A stretch of 64,000 bases of DNA, from contig JAFZQI010000036.1 in assembly GCA_017620475.1 (NCBI GenBank), forward strand, positions 19,625-83,624. Reading direction: 5' to 3'. Under the pieces are notes generated by a model. It saw only the letters and a list, made by a program, of their open reading frames with translations, searched no databases and was not told the origin of the DNA. The DNA comes from Clostridiales bacterium (GTDB taxonomy: Bacteria; Bacillota; Clostridia; Saccharofermentanales; Saccharofermentanaceae). Both the position numbers and the translations under genes were made by a program. This document shows positions 55,796 to 63,715 of the stretch, in pieces (the stretch's first letter is position 1; each line of letters opens with the position of its first letter).

Positions 55796-56512
55796 ATGAA
55801 GACCATCCTTTGTTTCGGCGATTCTAACACCTACGGCTACGACCCGAAGACCGGGCTGCGGTATCCAAGGAACATCCGCTGGCCGGGGCGTCTCCAGGAG
55901 ATCCTATCCTCCAGGGAAGCCCATGACTGCATGAAGTCCTATCTCCTTGCGATGACTTCCGAAACCGAAGAAAAAAACATCACCCCTTCTTACACCGTCA
56001 TCGAAGAAGGCTGTAACGGCAGAACGACGGTCACCGACGATCCAATCGAGGGCTGGAAGAACGGACTGGATTACCTTAAGCCCTGTCTCAATTCCCATAA
56101 GCCCGTGGACATCGTGATCCTGATGCTCGGCACCAACGACCTCAAGGAGGTCTTCCATCTGACCGCCGCCGAGATCGCAAAGAATGTAGGTATCCTCGTC
56201 GATACGATCAAGGAATTCACTCGGGAAAAACAGGGGTTCGAACCGAAGATCATACTGGTCTCTCCGCCTCACATCGGAAAAAGCATGCCCCGTTCTGTAT
56301 TCGCCGGAGCATTCGCCCCACGATCCATCGAGGAATCAGTGCTTTTCGCGAAGAATTATCAAGCCGTGGCCGAGGAAAAATGCTGTATATTCTTTGACGC
56401 CGCAGCTTGCGTCGAGCCGTCCGAAGAAGACGCCCTGCACCTGACAGAAGAAGCCCACCTGACCCTCGCGGAACAACTTGCGAAGGTCGTCCTTTCGCAG
56501 GAACACGGCTGA
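55796..56512 (+). CDS. SGNH/GDSL hydrolase
   Basis: Esterase or acyl/arylesterase-type enzyme of 238 residues. Block I is ILCFGDSNTYGYDP with the nucleophile Ser; block III is VILMLGTNDLKE; the DxxH pair reads EEDALHLTEEAH. The start at 55796 has a GGGGG site at 8 nt; an ATG two codons earlier is too close to it. Cytoplasmic, no signal peptide. Substrate unknown; carbohydrate ester removal is common in the family. The EEP gene follows after 18 nt. Confidence 0.87.
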   Translation: MKTILCFGDSNTYGYDPKTGLRYPRNIRWPGRLQEILSSREAHDCMKSYLLAMTSETEEKNITPSYTVIEEGCNGRTTVTDDPIEGWKNGLDYLKPCLNSHKPVDIVILMLGTNDLKEVFHLTAAEIAKNVGILVDTIKEFTREKQGFEPKIILVSPPHIGKSMPRSVFAGAFAPRSIEESVLFAKNYQAVAEEKCCIFFDAAACVEPSEEDALHLTEEAHLTLAEQLAKVVLSQEHG

Positions 56513-56530
56513 GTCCCGGGGGTAGCAAAC

Positions 56531-57817
56531 ATGAGGAAAACAGCAAAGGAAAAACTTACGAAGAAGCGTCTGGCGCTTCGCATCGTGCTGGGAGTGCTCG
56601 GTGCGCTCCTTATTATCGTTATCAGTTATCTGATTTATGTTTTTGCAAGCTACCACCGCATTCCCGACAACCAGGTCCTGAAGCCAAGTCCGGATCCCAC
56701 GACTTACCTTGCGATGGACAGAGTAGTTGAGCGCATCACCGTCGAGCCTGGAGATCAGATCTATACCATCATGAGCTACAACATCGGATTCGGCGCATAT
56801 ACGCCGGACTACAGTTTTTTCATGGACGGAGGCAAATACTCCTGGGCCCGCTCCAAGGACGGGCTGATTCAAAACCTTAAGGACATCGGGCGCATGCTTG
56901 AAAGCTACGACCCGGATTTCGTACTTCTTCAGGAAGTGGACGAGGACGGCACGCGCACCTATCACGTTGACGAACGGCCGTATTTGATCACCAGCGTCGA
57001 TCCGTACCAGTACGTATTCGCCCGGAACTTCGACTCGCCGTTTCTTTTCTGGCCGCTTCTCGAGCCCCATGGCGCGAATAAGTCCGGACTTCTGACCATG
57101 TCCAGAGCCTACATATCTTCCGCACTTCGAAGAAGTCTTCCGGTCAGTTCATCGCTTTCCAAGATCCTCGATTACGACCGCGCCTACACCGTCACCAGGA
57201 TCCCGCTGGGAGACATCGGGCCGGAGCAGCTCTTTAAGTTCCCCGACGATGCAGATGATTCCGAAAATATCTCTTCCTCCGGAAAAGAACTGGTGATCTA
57301 CAATGTGCATCTTTCTGCTTACGGAACGGACGCGTCAGTTCGCGACGGGCAGGTGTCAATGCTGATCGAAGACATGCAGTCGGAAGTCGAGAAAGGCAAC
57401 TATGTCATCTGCGGCGGCGACTTTAACCATAACCTTCGTTTGGGCGGAAGCGATAACGCACCGGATTGGGCCCAGCCCTTCCCCTTTACGAAGCTTCCGG
57501 ATCAGCTCGCTTTTGCGTACAGAAGGACCATCGACAGATACTCTATTCTGGACCGCGTGCTCGACGAAGACGAGCAGGCCTACATCAAAGGTATCGTCGA
57601 ACTTCTCAAGCAGCGGGGACACAACATGGCAACGGTGACCAAACATGACACCTGCAGAAATGCCGACGAGCCGTATAATCCCGACACGACATTTACCGTC
57701 ATGGCCGACGGCTTCATCGTCTCTTCCAATGTAGAGGTGATCTACTACGAGAACATTGATCTGCAGTACGCGTACTCCGACCATGATCCGGTCTATATGG
57801 AGTTCCGGTTGAAATAA
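56531..57817 (+). CDS. Membrane-anchored endonuclease/exonuclease/phosphatase family protein
   Basis: The 428 residues start with a basic stretch and one membrane helix (VLGVLGALLIIVISYLIYVF, near 19-38). The catalytic domain then lies outside the cell. EEP motifs are IMSYNIGFG near 80, FVLLQEVDEDG near 130, IYNVHLSAYG near 256, CGGDFNHNL near 297 and YSDHDPVYMEF at the end. The domain could be a nuclease or a phosphodiesterase of lipids or inositol phosphates. It is co-transcribed with the SGNH hydrolase. Confidence 0.87.
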   Translation: MRKTAKEKLTKKRLALRIVLGVLGALLIIVISYLIYVFASYHRIPDNQVLKPSPDPTTYLAMDRVVERITVEPGDQIYTIMSYNIGFGAYTPDYSFFMDGGKYSWARSKDGLIQNLKDIGRMLESYDPDFVLLQEVDEDGTRTYHVDERPYLITSVDPYQYVFARNFDSPFLFWPLLEPHGANKSGLLTMSRAYISSALRRSLPVSSSLSKILDYDRAYTVTRIPLGDIGPEQLFKFPDDADDSENISSSGKELVIYNVHLSAYGTDASVRDGQVSMLIEDMQSEVEKGNYVICGGDFNHNLRLGGSDNAPDWAQPFPFTKLPDQLAFAYRRTIDRYSILDRVLDEDEQAYIKGIVELLKQRGHNMATVTKHDTCRNADEPYNPDTTFTVMADGFIVSSNVEVIYYENIDLQYAYSDHDPVYMEFRLK

Positions 57818-57833
57818 GGCGAGAGCTCGGCAG

Positions 57834-58001
57834 ATGCTTAATATGTCCCAAGCTTCTTTTGCCGTTGTTATGGGAGTATCTACTAAAACTGTCGAAGCAT
57901 GGGAAGCCGGAACCAATAAACCAAAAGGTCCGGCTCGCCGATTCATGATTGCACTAAAGAAAGATCCTTCACTTATTGAGAAGTGTGACATTGTCAGTTA
58001 A
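57834..58001 (+). pseudogene. Remnant of an XRE/HigA-type helix-turn-helix gene
   Basis: A 55-codon frame ends a typical antitoxin-like HTH: LNMSQASFAVVMGVSTKTVE, then AWEAGTNKPKGPARRF. It lacks the first helix and half of the usual protein, has no ribosome site, and starts 16 nt after the EEP stop codon. Base composition is AT-richer than the neighbours. It overlaps the end of the GNAT gene by 33 nt. A truncated transferred gene is the simplest reading. Confidence 0.6.
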
Positions 58002-58409
58002 TGTCTTCGCCAGGAAATACTTGCTCAGTTTCGGATCTTGATCTTCACGGATGAACTCGATCTTATAGCCGAGTTTTTGGTAGAATTCCGGCGCCTGAAA
58101 TCCGAAGGTAGTCAGTGTGATCTTATCGTATCCCTCTCCGAGATATGTCTCTTCCACCTTTCGGACAAGCTGACTTCCCAGCCCGCTTCTTCTGCAGCTG
58201 TGATCTACGATCAGATCCCCGATATGCACCTCGTTATAGTATGCGCGGCCGGTGATCACACCGAGGATCTTCCCTTCATCATCTTCCGCAACAAAGCAGA
58301 ACTCATCGTAGTTAAGTACTACACCATTCTGCTTGCCATACGCCGTAAACTCCTCGTTGATAAACTCGCCGATCCGATCATCGACTTCCTCTGCTCTTTT
58401 AATCACCAT
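57969..58409 (-). CDS. GNAT-family N-acetyltransferase
   Basis: Acetyl-CoA-dependent acetyltransferase of 146 residues. Motif A is IVDHSCRRSGLGSQLVRKVE near 68-87, and FYQKLGYKIEF near 110 is motif B. Target unknown. The last residues overlap the HTH remnant on the other strand. The methyltransferase gene lies 3 nt upstream, so the two are likely in one unit. Confidence 0.88.
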   Translation of the reverse strand: MVIKRAEEVDDRIGEFINEEFTAYGKQNGVVLNYDEFCFVAEDDEGKILGVITGRAYYNEVHIGDLIVDHSCRRSGLGSQLVRKVEETYLGEGYDKITLTTFGFQAPEFYQKLGYKIEFIREDQDPKLSKYFLAKTLTDNVTLLNK

Positions 58410-58412
58410 TTT

Positions 58413-59222
58413 TCAGTTCTCCTTTTCAGTTTCCTGCCCGATAATCCCGGAAGCGATGAACATTCCGTATTCTTTCGGCACATGCAGAACACCGTTTTCC
58501 ATATGCGAAGTAAGCGTTTCACGGATCGTCTCCTTCGGAATCGCACTGAGTGCCGTCATACTCTCGAGTGAATAAATGTAGTCGATCAGATCCTCGATAT
58601 CCGTTACCTCCAGCGCATCCGGATACACTTCACATCGGACATCCGGAAAGACTTCTCCCAGGATCGCCGCACCGTTCTGAAGCGTGAAATTCTTATTCGT
58701 CGTATCCTTCACGCCGTACCCCGACAGGATCTCCGAAAGATACTCCATGATGCCGTGCGTCCCGAAGGTCGCACAGTAGAAAGTCCCCGCAGTCTTAAGC
58801 ACCCGCCGCACCTCCGAAAGCGCCTTGCTCAGATCCGGCACATGGTAGAGCATCATGTTGGCGATTACCACATCGAAGGTTTCATCCGCAAACGGAATAT
58901 CCATAATATCGATCCTTTGGTACGTAACATTCGGATGCTCTCCGAGTTTTTCCTTAGCCGTCTCGACCATCGCTTCGGAATAGTCGGAAAGGATGATCTC
59001 GTTCTTTTCCAAAAGCACTTCGTGCCCGGTCCACATACTTCCCGTTCCGCACCCGAGCTCCAGGATCTTCATGCCGTCTCGGATCTCGTAATTGGAAAAG
59101 ATCCAGTTCCCGAACCCCATCTTATTTGTCGAATACTTATCGTGGATCGAGATCCGCGTCGCAAGACCCGATGAAGAGGCATACTGCTTCTTCACGGTCT
59201 TTTCGTCATTGATTTCATTCAT
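58413..59222 (-). CDS. SAM-dependent methyltransferase
   Basis: Class I methyltransferase of 269 residues. Motif I is ILELGCGTGSM near 54, acidic loop ILSDYSEAMV near 77, and VVIANMMLYHVPDLSKAL near 117. It is of the UbiE/Methyltransf_11 type. No substrate can be named. The C-terminal 80 residues are outside the core fold. It precedes the GNAT gene by 3 nt. Confidence 0.88.
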   Translation of the reverse strand: MNEINDEKTVKKQYASSSGLATRISIHDKYSTNKMGFGNWIFSNYEIRDGMKILELGCGTGSMWTGHEVLLEKNEIILSDYSEAMVETAKEKLGEHPNVTYQRIDIMDIPFADETFDVVIANMMLYHVPDLSKALSEVRRVLKTAGTFYCATFGTHGIMEYLSEILSGYGVKDTTNKNFTLQNGAAILGEVFPDVRCEVYPDALEVTDIEDLIDYIYSLESMTALSAIPKETIRETLTSHMENGVLHVPKEYGMFIASGIIGQETEKEN

Positions 59223-59284
59223 GGCCGTTTCCTATCGTTATTGATTTTATTCATGATCATCGCTGTTTATAGTCACGACGACAC

Positions 59285-59650
59285 TTAATTTGTCTGATCC
59301 GGATATTCCCAGAAACCGCCTTTATGAAAGTTCTCATTTCCCAAAGGTTTGGCCGTAAGCTTAAAGATCACGCACCCGTCCGGACAAACGACAGTCTTAC
59401 TGTATTTCCCGTCTCCGCCGAGGTTCATCAGATCCCCTCCGCTTCGGATCGCTTCCATCAGCGGATAAAGCATCATCATCGTCTTCGAACAGATCCCGTA
59501 TCCCTGCTCATTGACCGGGCAGCCATACGTACAGGTGTATTTATCGCCGATCTCCTCGCCGTTTCTGCAGTATCTTTCCGTATGATCCCCGTGCAGGAAC
59601 CCCGTCACTTCAACTGTAAACTCATATTCTTCGTCATACCATTTTTTCAT
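59285..59650 (-). CDS. TIGR04076-family protein
   Basis: The 121 residues fit a small cysteine-containing family: CRNGEEIGDKY near 29, CPVNEQGYGICSKTMMMLYP near 44, and VVCPDGCVIFKL near 87. Several Cys may bind metal. Members often sit near redox genes; here cstA and a methyltransferase gene are the neighbours. Function unknown. Confidence 0.72.
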   Translation of the reverse strand: MKKWYDEEYEFTVEVTGFLHGDHTERYCRNGEEIGDKYTCTYGCPVNEQGYGICSKTMMMLYPLMEAIRSGGDLMNLGGDGKYSKTVVCPDGCVIFKLTAKPLGNENFHKGGFWEYPDQTN

Positions 59651-59695
59651 TTTTCATCCTCCAGGAACAACCAAACCGGCTCCGGAACCATTATA

Positions 59696-61222
59696 TCATT
59701 TCCCTTTTGGCACTGATTTCCGCGCACGAAGCGCATAGATCGAATACGTCACAAAACACAAGATCGCGAAAAGGATACCGACCGGATACGCGATCTTCGA
59801 GCTGAGCTTGAAACCCTCTTTAGCCATGAGAATGTAGGTCATGCTGACCGCCGACATGAAGGTCGCCGGGATCGCGCACATGAAACTGATCAAGTACCCT
59901 TTTTTCGAAAAGCGCTGTCTCACGGCAAAAGTACTTTTCGATGTGTCGGCAGAAGATGTATCCGAATCGGATGCGCCACAGGAAGAAGCGGACACAGTGC
60001 TTTTCGAACGGCCAAGATATATCGCGCAGACCCAGAGCGTGATCATCGCCAGCGACTGGTTGCTCCAGGAAAAATACCGCCACAGCACATTGAAGTCCAG
60101 CTGGGTCAGGACCGCGCCGGCGCCGAGAAGCGGAAGCGTGATCAAAAGGCGGTTTTTGATCGGTTTCTGATTCAGGCCCGTCATCTCCGAAAGGATCAGA
60201 CGCGCGCTTCGAAATGCCGTGTCACCCGAGGTGATGGGGCACGCGATAACGCCGACGACTGCGAGCACGCCGCCGACTGCGCCGAGCATGCCGGTGCTGA
60301 TGTCATATACCACAGAGGACTGTCCCACTTCCGTCAGCGCATCGCTTAGCGCCTGGGTCGTGCCGTAGAAGGCCACGCCGCCGGCTGCCCAGACGAGGGC
60401 GATCACCGACTCCGACAGCATCGCGCCGTAGAAGACCTTGCGGCCCTCTTTTTCGCTCGTGATACACTTGGCCATCATGGGGGACTGGGTCGCGTGGAAT
60501 CCCGAGATCGCACCGCACGCCACCGTGATGAACATGTACGGCCAAACGGGCAGATCGGACGGGTGAAGATTTGAAAGTTCAAGTTCAGGGACGGTATAGC
60601 CGCCGTGAAGGATACCAAAAACAATGCCCAGCGCCATGACGATCAGCACGACACCGAAAACGGGGTACATCTTGCCGATGATCTTGTCGATGGGAAGGAG
60701 CGTGGCCAGAACGTAGTAGATGAGGATCACGATGATCCAGAATGTCGCGTTGAGGCTCTTCGGAGTGAGGTTAGCGATCAGTGTCGCAGGGCTGTTGACG
60801 AAGACCGTGCCGGTCAGAAGAAGCAGCAGCACGGAGAAAATGCGCATGATCCATTTGGCACCGCTATCGATGTAGATACCCGAGAGTTCGGCGATGGATT
60901 TACCTTCATTACGTTCGGAGATCATGCCCACCATGTAGTCGTGCACTGCGCCGCCCAGGATCGATCCGAAAACGATCCACAGGAATACGATCGGACCGAA
61001 GCATGCGCCCATCAGCGCACCGAAGATCGGGCCGGTACCGGCGATATTTAGAAGCTGGACGAGAAAGGCTTTCCACGTCTTCATCGGAACGTAGTCCACG
61101 CCGTCGTTAAGCTTTTTTGCAGGCGTATCGCGGTCGTCCGGTGCGAACACCTTCTCCACGATCTTTCCGTATGTGAAGTACCCCAGAATGAGCACGGCAA
61201 AAGAAATAGCTAATGATATCAA
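59696..61222 (-). CDS. cstA: CstA-family carbon starvation transporter
   Basis: Polytopic transporter of the CstA group, known to import peptides or pyruvate. The 508 residues have about 13 membrane segments, with NIAGTGPIFGALMGACFGP near 60, HDYMVGMISERNEGKSI and CGAISGFHATQSPMMAKCI. A Ser-rich loop of about 25 residues near 405-430 (STVSASSCGASDSDTSSADT) is unusual. The start is read as TTG at 61222, 8 nt after AAGGGGG; a GTG at 61231 would overlap that site. It has its own -10 sequence. Confidence 0.88.
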   Translation of the reverse strand: MISLAISFAVLILGYFTYGKIVEKVFAPDDRDTPAKKLNDGVDYVPMKTWKAFLVQLLNIAGTGPIFGALMGACFGPIVFLWIVFGSILGGAVHDYMVGMISERNEGKSIAELSGIYIDSGAKWIMRIFSVLLLLLTGTVFVNSPATLIANLTPKSLNATFWIIVILIYYVLATLLPIDKIIGKMYPVFGVVLIVMALGIVFGILHGGYTVPELELSNLHPSDLPVWPYMFITVACGAISGFHATQSPMMAKCITSEKEGRKVFYGAMLSESVIALVWAAGGVAFYGTTQALSDALTEVGQSSVVYDISTGMLGAVGGVLAVVGVIACPITSGDTAFRSARLILSEMTGLNQKPIKNRLLITLPLLGAGAVLTQLDFNVLWRYFSWSNQSLAMITLWVCAIYLGRSKSTVSASSCGASDSDTSSADTSKSTFAVRQRFSKKGYLISFMCAIPATFMSAVSMTYILMAKEGFKLSSKIAYPVGILFAILCFVTYSIYALRARKSVPKGK

Positions 61223-61267
61223 CCAGCACACCCCCTTAATGCTTTTCGCCGGTTATCTTACTCTTAC

Positions 61268-61273
61268 ATTATA
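61268..61273 (-). promoter_or_regulatory. cstA promoter
   Basis: Perfect TATAAT on the minus strand. Start near 61261, 39 nt before the chosen start codon. The -35 is unclear. Confidence 0.5.
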
Positions 61274-61309
61274 CCGCATACTTCATGGCTCGGTTTAGTC
61301 ATACGTCCA

Positions 61310-61942
61310 TCAAAGGAAAGCGGCGAGATCCTCCCACTTTTTCTCCTTGATCTCGATGCCGATATCTTTCATCAGCTTCACGCCCATGTCGAAGATCATG
61401 CGGCATGCGGCCTCCTTCGAAAGACGGTAGCTGTCCCACATCATCATGACCGAAAGCCCGTGGGTGTAAATGACCGTATTCTGGACCGCTTCGCCGACCT
61501 TTTCCTTACTGATCTTGAATTGTTCGGCCAGCATGTCCACGGCCATCCCGTTCATCTGCTCGGTGAAAATGCTCCGCTCGCCGAAGATGTTTTCACCGAT
61601 CGTGGTCACGGGGTCATCCACATTAATGAAACGGAACACGTTCGGGTGATCGCATGCGATCGAGATGTACCAGACACCGCTGACGAAGAACGCATCGACG
61701 GCGTCTTTGCCCTGCATCGCTTCGGGCAGCCCGCCAAACACTTTATTGGCACTATACATGTACAGTTCTTTTTTTAGTTCCGTCATGGAGCCGAAAAGCC
61801 AGGAAACGGGCTGGGTCGAGCAGCCGAGTTTGGCCGCGATCGGTTTGATCCCGACCGCGCCGATCCCCGACTCATCCAGCAGCTCATACGCCGCTTCCAG
61901 AACCATTTCTTTCGTAATCTTCGCTTTCCGTCCCACGTCCAA
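61310..61942 (-). CDS. TetR-family regulator
   Basis: Repressor of 210 residues. The N-terminal helix-turn-helix reads GIGAVGIKPIAAKLGCSTQP near 26-45, then WLFGSMTELKKEL. The C-terminal ligand domain (about 60-210) is family-specific. It is the third gene of a unit with two flavodoxin-fold genes. Tandem 14-bp operators at the unit's promoter suggest it represses the genes it travels with. Confidence 0.87.
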   Translation of the reverse strand: MDVGRKAKITKEMVLEAAYELLDESGIGAVGIKPIAAKLGCSTQPVSWLFGSMTELKKELYMYSANKVFGGLPEAMQGKDAVDAFFVSGVWYISIACDHPNVFRFINVDDPVTTIGENIFGERSIFTEQMNGMAVDMLAEQFKISKEKVGEAVQNTVIYTHGLSVMMMWDSYRLSKEAACRMIFDMGVKLMKDIGIEIKEKKWEDLAAFL

Positions 61943-61983
61943 ATTCCTCTATTTTTTGTGGCGCCGCGCGGTTCTGCGCTCAC

Positions 61984-62664
61984 TCACTGCAGATACGGCT
62001 TGTCGTCCAGAGGCCGCGTGCAGCCCCACTCCTTCGCCTTATCCTTGAAGCCCTTCTTCGCCAGCGTCTTAAAAATCGTGCCGACAAGGAGCCGGACCGG
62101 CAGTGGGAACACTTCCGGTCCCGTGAATTTCCTGCATGCTTCATCGCGAAAAGCACCGTCTCTGCCGTAGATCTTTCCCATGGCCTGATATGCTCCGGTG
62201 ATCTTCTCGCGCTGTTCCCCTTCAAATAATCTTATACTAAAATTGTCTCCCTTAACAAGAGTGCCGCCATACTCACAGCCGAGCCGGTCTGCCAGCATCT
62301 CCAGATACGCCTCACCGCACCGAAGCTGCACGCCCTCCGCAAACCCGCTCTGCAGAAGGAATGACATCACCGGTCTCTTTGCGGAATTCTCCAACGCCGC
62401 TGCTTTTCGCTCGGCATCCAAAGTTTCCAGGAACTCGATCAGAAGTCCCGGGATGCACTCGACATAAAGAGGAAGTGCAATCAGGATGTGGTCGCAAAGG
62501 TAGAAGCGTTCGCGGATCTTCGGCCACTGCGACCGATCCGACACCTCGTACTGCTCGTATGTCGCGCCGCTTTCTTCCATACCGGCGGTAATCTTCAGAA
62601 GGATCTTGTCCGTGTTACTGTACTTCTTCACCCTTGGACTTCCGTTAATGATCAGTGCATGCAT
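61984..62664 (-). CDS. Flavodoxin-fold NAD(P)H oxidoreductase (second gene)
   Basis: FMN-dependent reductase of 226 residues. HALIINGSPRVKKYSNTDKI near the N terminus is the phosphate-binding loop, and HILIALPLYVECIPG near 60 is the second FMN contact. The C-terminal 60 residues are longer than in simple flavodoxins. The start at 62664 follows a GGAGG site. It overlaps the preceding gene by 13 nt. Substrate unknown; quinones or electrophiles are possible. Confidence 0.85.
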   Translation of the reverse strand: MHALIINGSPRVKKYSNTDKILLKITAGMEESGATYEQYEVSDRSQWPKIRERFYLCDHILIALPLYVECIPGLLIEFLETLDAERKAAALENSAKRPVMSFLLQSGFAEGVQLRCGEAYLEMLADRLGCEYGGTLVKGDNFSIRLFEGEQREKITGAYQAMGKIYGRDGAFRDEACRKFTGPEVFPLPVRLLVGTIFKTLAKKGFKDKAKEWGCTRPLDDKPYLQ

Positions 62665-63161
62665 AAAACCGCCTCCTTCCATTCTTCAGCGGGAAATACG
62701 CCAAGCGACTTGGTTCCGATGTTGAGCGCTGCACGCTCGTTCCAGCGCTCCAGATAAGCGCGGTCCGCCTCGCCCTCATAGATGAGGCCGACATCCGCAT
62801 TCTTTTTATATCGCATCACGTGGCGCATCTGGTTTCCCTTGAACTTGAGGTACATTGTCACGAGCGGCATGATACGGTCGAAAATATTCTTACCCTTGTG
62901 GTCGAGAAACCCGAGCGAAGTGCCCGAGATGACCCACAGCTGATCTGCCGTGATCATCTTCTTAAGGATCTCCTCGTAATCGTCCTTGATCGAGCAGATC
63001 CCCGGGGTCTTGAGCCAGCAGAAATTGCACCCGACACAATGCGAGATCTTCATTCCCGCCGCCTCCACGATCTCAAAATCCGTCGCGCCTTTTCCGGCCA
63101 GCGCCTCACGCAGGTCGCTAGTAATCGACGTATCCGCCGTTGTATTTATAATCAGAATCAT
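62652..63161 (-). CDS. Flavodoxin-fold oxidoreductase with Cys motif (first gene)
   Basis: The 169 residues begin MILIINTTADTS and include HCVGCNFCWLKTPGICSIKD near 41-60, a Cys-rich segment found in iron-sulfur flavoprotein-like members. ISGTSLGFLDHKGKNIFDR near 78 is an FMN contact. The start at 63161 is chosen because the upstream in-frame ATGs lack a proper site and the core fold begins there. First gene of the TetR-controlled unit. Confidence 0.83.
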   Translation of the reverse strand: MILIINTTADTSITSDLREALAGKGATDFEIVEAAGMKISHCVGCNFCWLKTPGICSIKDDYEEILKKMITADQLWVISGTSLGFLDHKGKNIFDRIMPLVTMYLKFKGNQMRHVMRYKKNADVGLIYEGEADRAYLERWNERAALNIGTKSLGVFPAEEWKEAVLCMH

Positions 63162-63227
63162 AAACTCAAACATCCTTTCGCAGTGATTCACACACAAATG
63201 TCAGCACAGTTCTTTTCGCATCGAAAT

Positions 63228-63255
63228 ATAAACATGTTTATATAAACACGTTTAT
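63228..63255. promoter_or_regulatory. Tandem TetR-type operators
   Basis: ATAAACATGTTTAT (63228-63241) is a perfect 14-bp palindrome; ATAAACACGTTTAT (63242-63255) abuts it with one central mismatch. They lie over and just downstream of the predicted transcription start of the flavodoxin-tetR unit. Confidence 0.75.
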
Positions 63256-63282
63256 ATTATACCGTCCAAAAAGAACTGTCAA
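63256..63282 (-). promoter_or_regulatory. Promoter of flavodoxin-tetR operon
   Basis: Minus strand: TTGACA (63282-63277), 15-bp spacer, TATAAT (63261-63256). Both hexamers are perfect and the spacer is short. The -10 touches the operator. Confidence 0.7.
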
Positions 63283-63304
63283 CCTTTTTTCCGAAAGAAT
63301 TACA

Positions 63305-63541
63305 TTAACTGAGCAGATTCTCCGTTGTTTCCGAATCGAAAAAGTGCATTACTTCGCTATGGAAAGACACGTTAACCGTACGTTCCAGCATTCGCGCATC
63401 GGAAGGCGTGACACGGCTACACAGAAAAAGGCACACACCCAGAGAAAGCGCGGCGAAAACAAGAAGAATGACGCGCCTGACCCTGTGTTTTCCGGAAAGG
63501 GCAAAGAGGTCCTCCGGGTGGTAAAGCTCAATCGTTTCCAT
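63305..63541 (-). CDS. Small single-pass membrane protein
   Basis: The 78 residues have a soluble N terminus (METIELYHPEDLFALSGKHR), one membrane helix (VILLVFAALSLGVCLFLCS, near 24-42) and an external tail. No family was recognised. There is no ribosome binding site; instead a perfect extended -10 ends 6 nt before the ATG, so the mRNA is probably leaderless. The frame is short, but the promoter fit supports it. Confidence 0.6.
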   Translation of the reverse strand: METIELYHPEDLFALSGKHRVRRVILLVFAALSLGVCLFLCSRVTPSDARMLERTVNVSFHSEVMHFFDSETTENLLS

Positions 63542-63547
63542 AAGGAT

Positions 63548-63553
63548 ATTATA
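63548..63553 (-). promoter_or_regulatory. Leaderless promoter
   Basis: TGGTATAAT on the minus strand, 6 nt before the ATG at 63541. Transcription would start at about the A of the start codon. Confidence 0.55.
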
Positions 63554-63614
63554 CCACTTCGTCGGATCTCACCCGACTAGTCGTCCAAGTTTTAGAACCT
63601 GTCATGAATGTACT

Positions 63615-63715
63615 GCCCGTTATTCCGTCTTTATGCTTTCCGGACTTTCAGCCCGTTATTCCGCCCTTTGTGCTTTCTAAACTATCAGCCTGGTATTACG
63701 CCCTTTGTAACAGTG
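63615..63715. repeat. Degenerate 36-37-nt tandem repeat
   Basis: Copy 1 (63615-63650) and copy 2 (63651-63687) share GCCCGTTATTCCG, a CTTT block and GCTTTC. A partial third copy begins GCCTGGTATTACGCCCTTTG at 63688. The array lies in the gap between the surface protein gene and the small membrane protein. No gene was seen in it. Confidence 0.55.

Noticed and set aside
63615..63715. CRISPR array
   Set aside because: The repeat units are directly adjacent with no spacers, they diverge from each other, and no cas gene is in the window.
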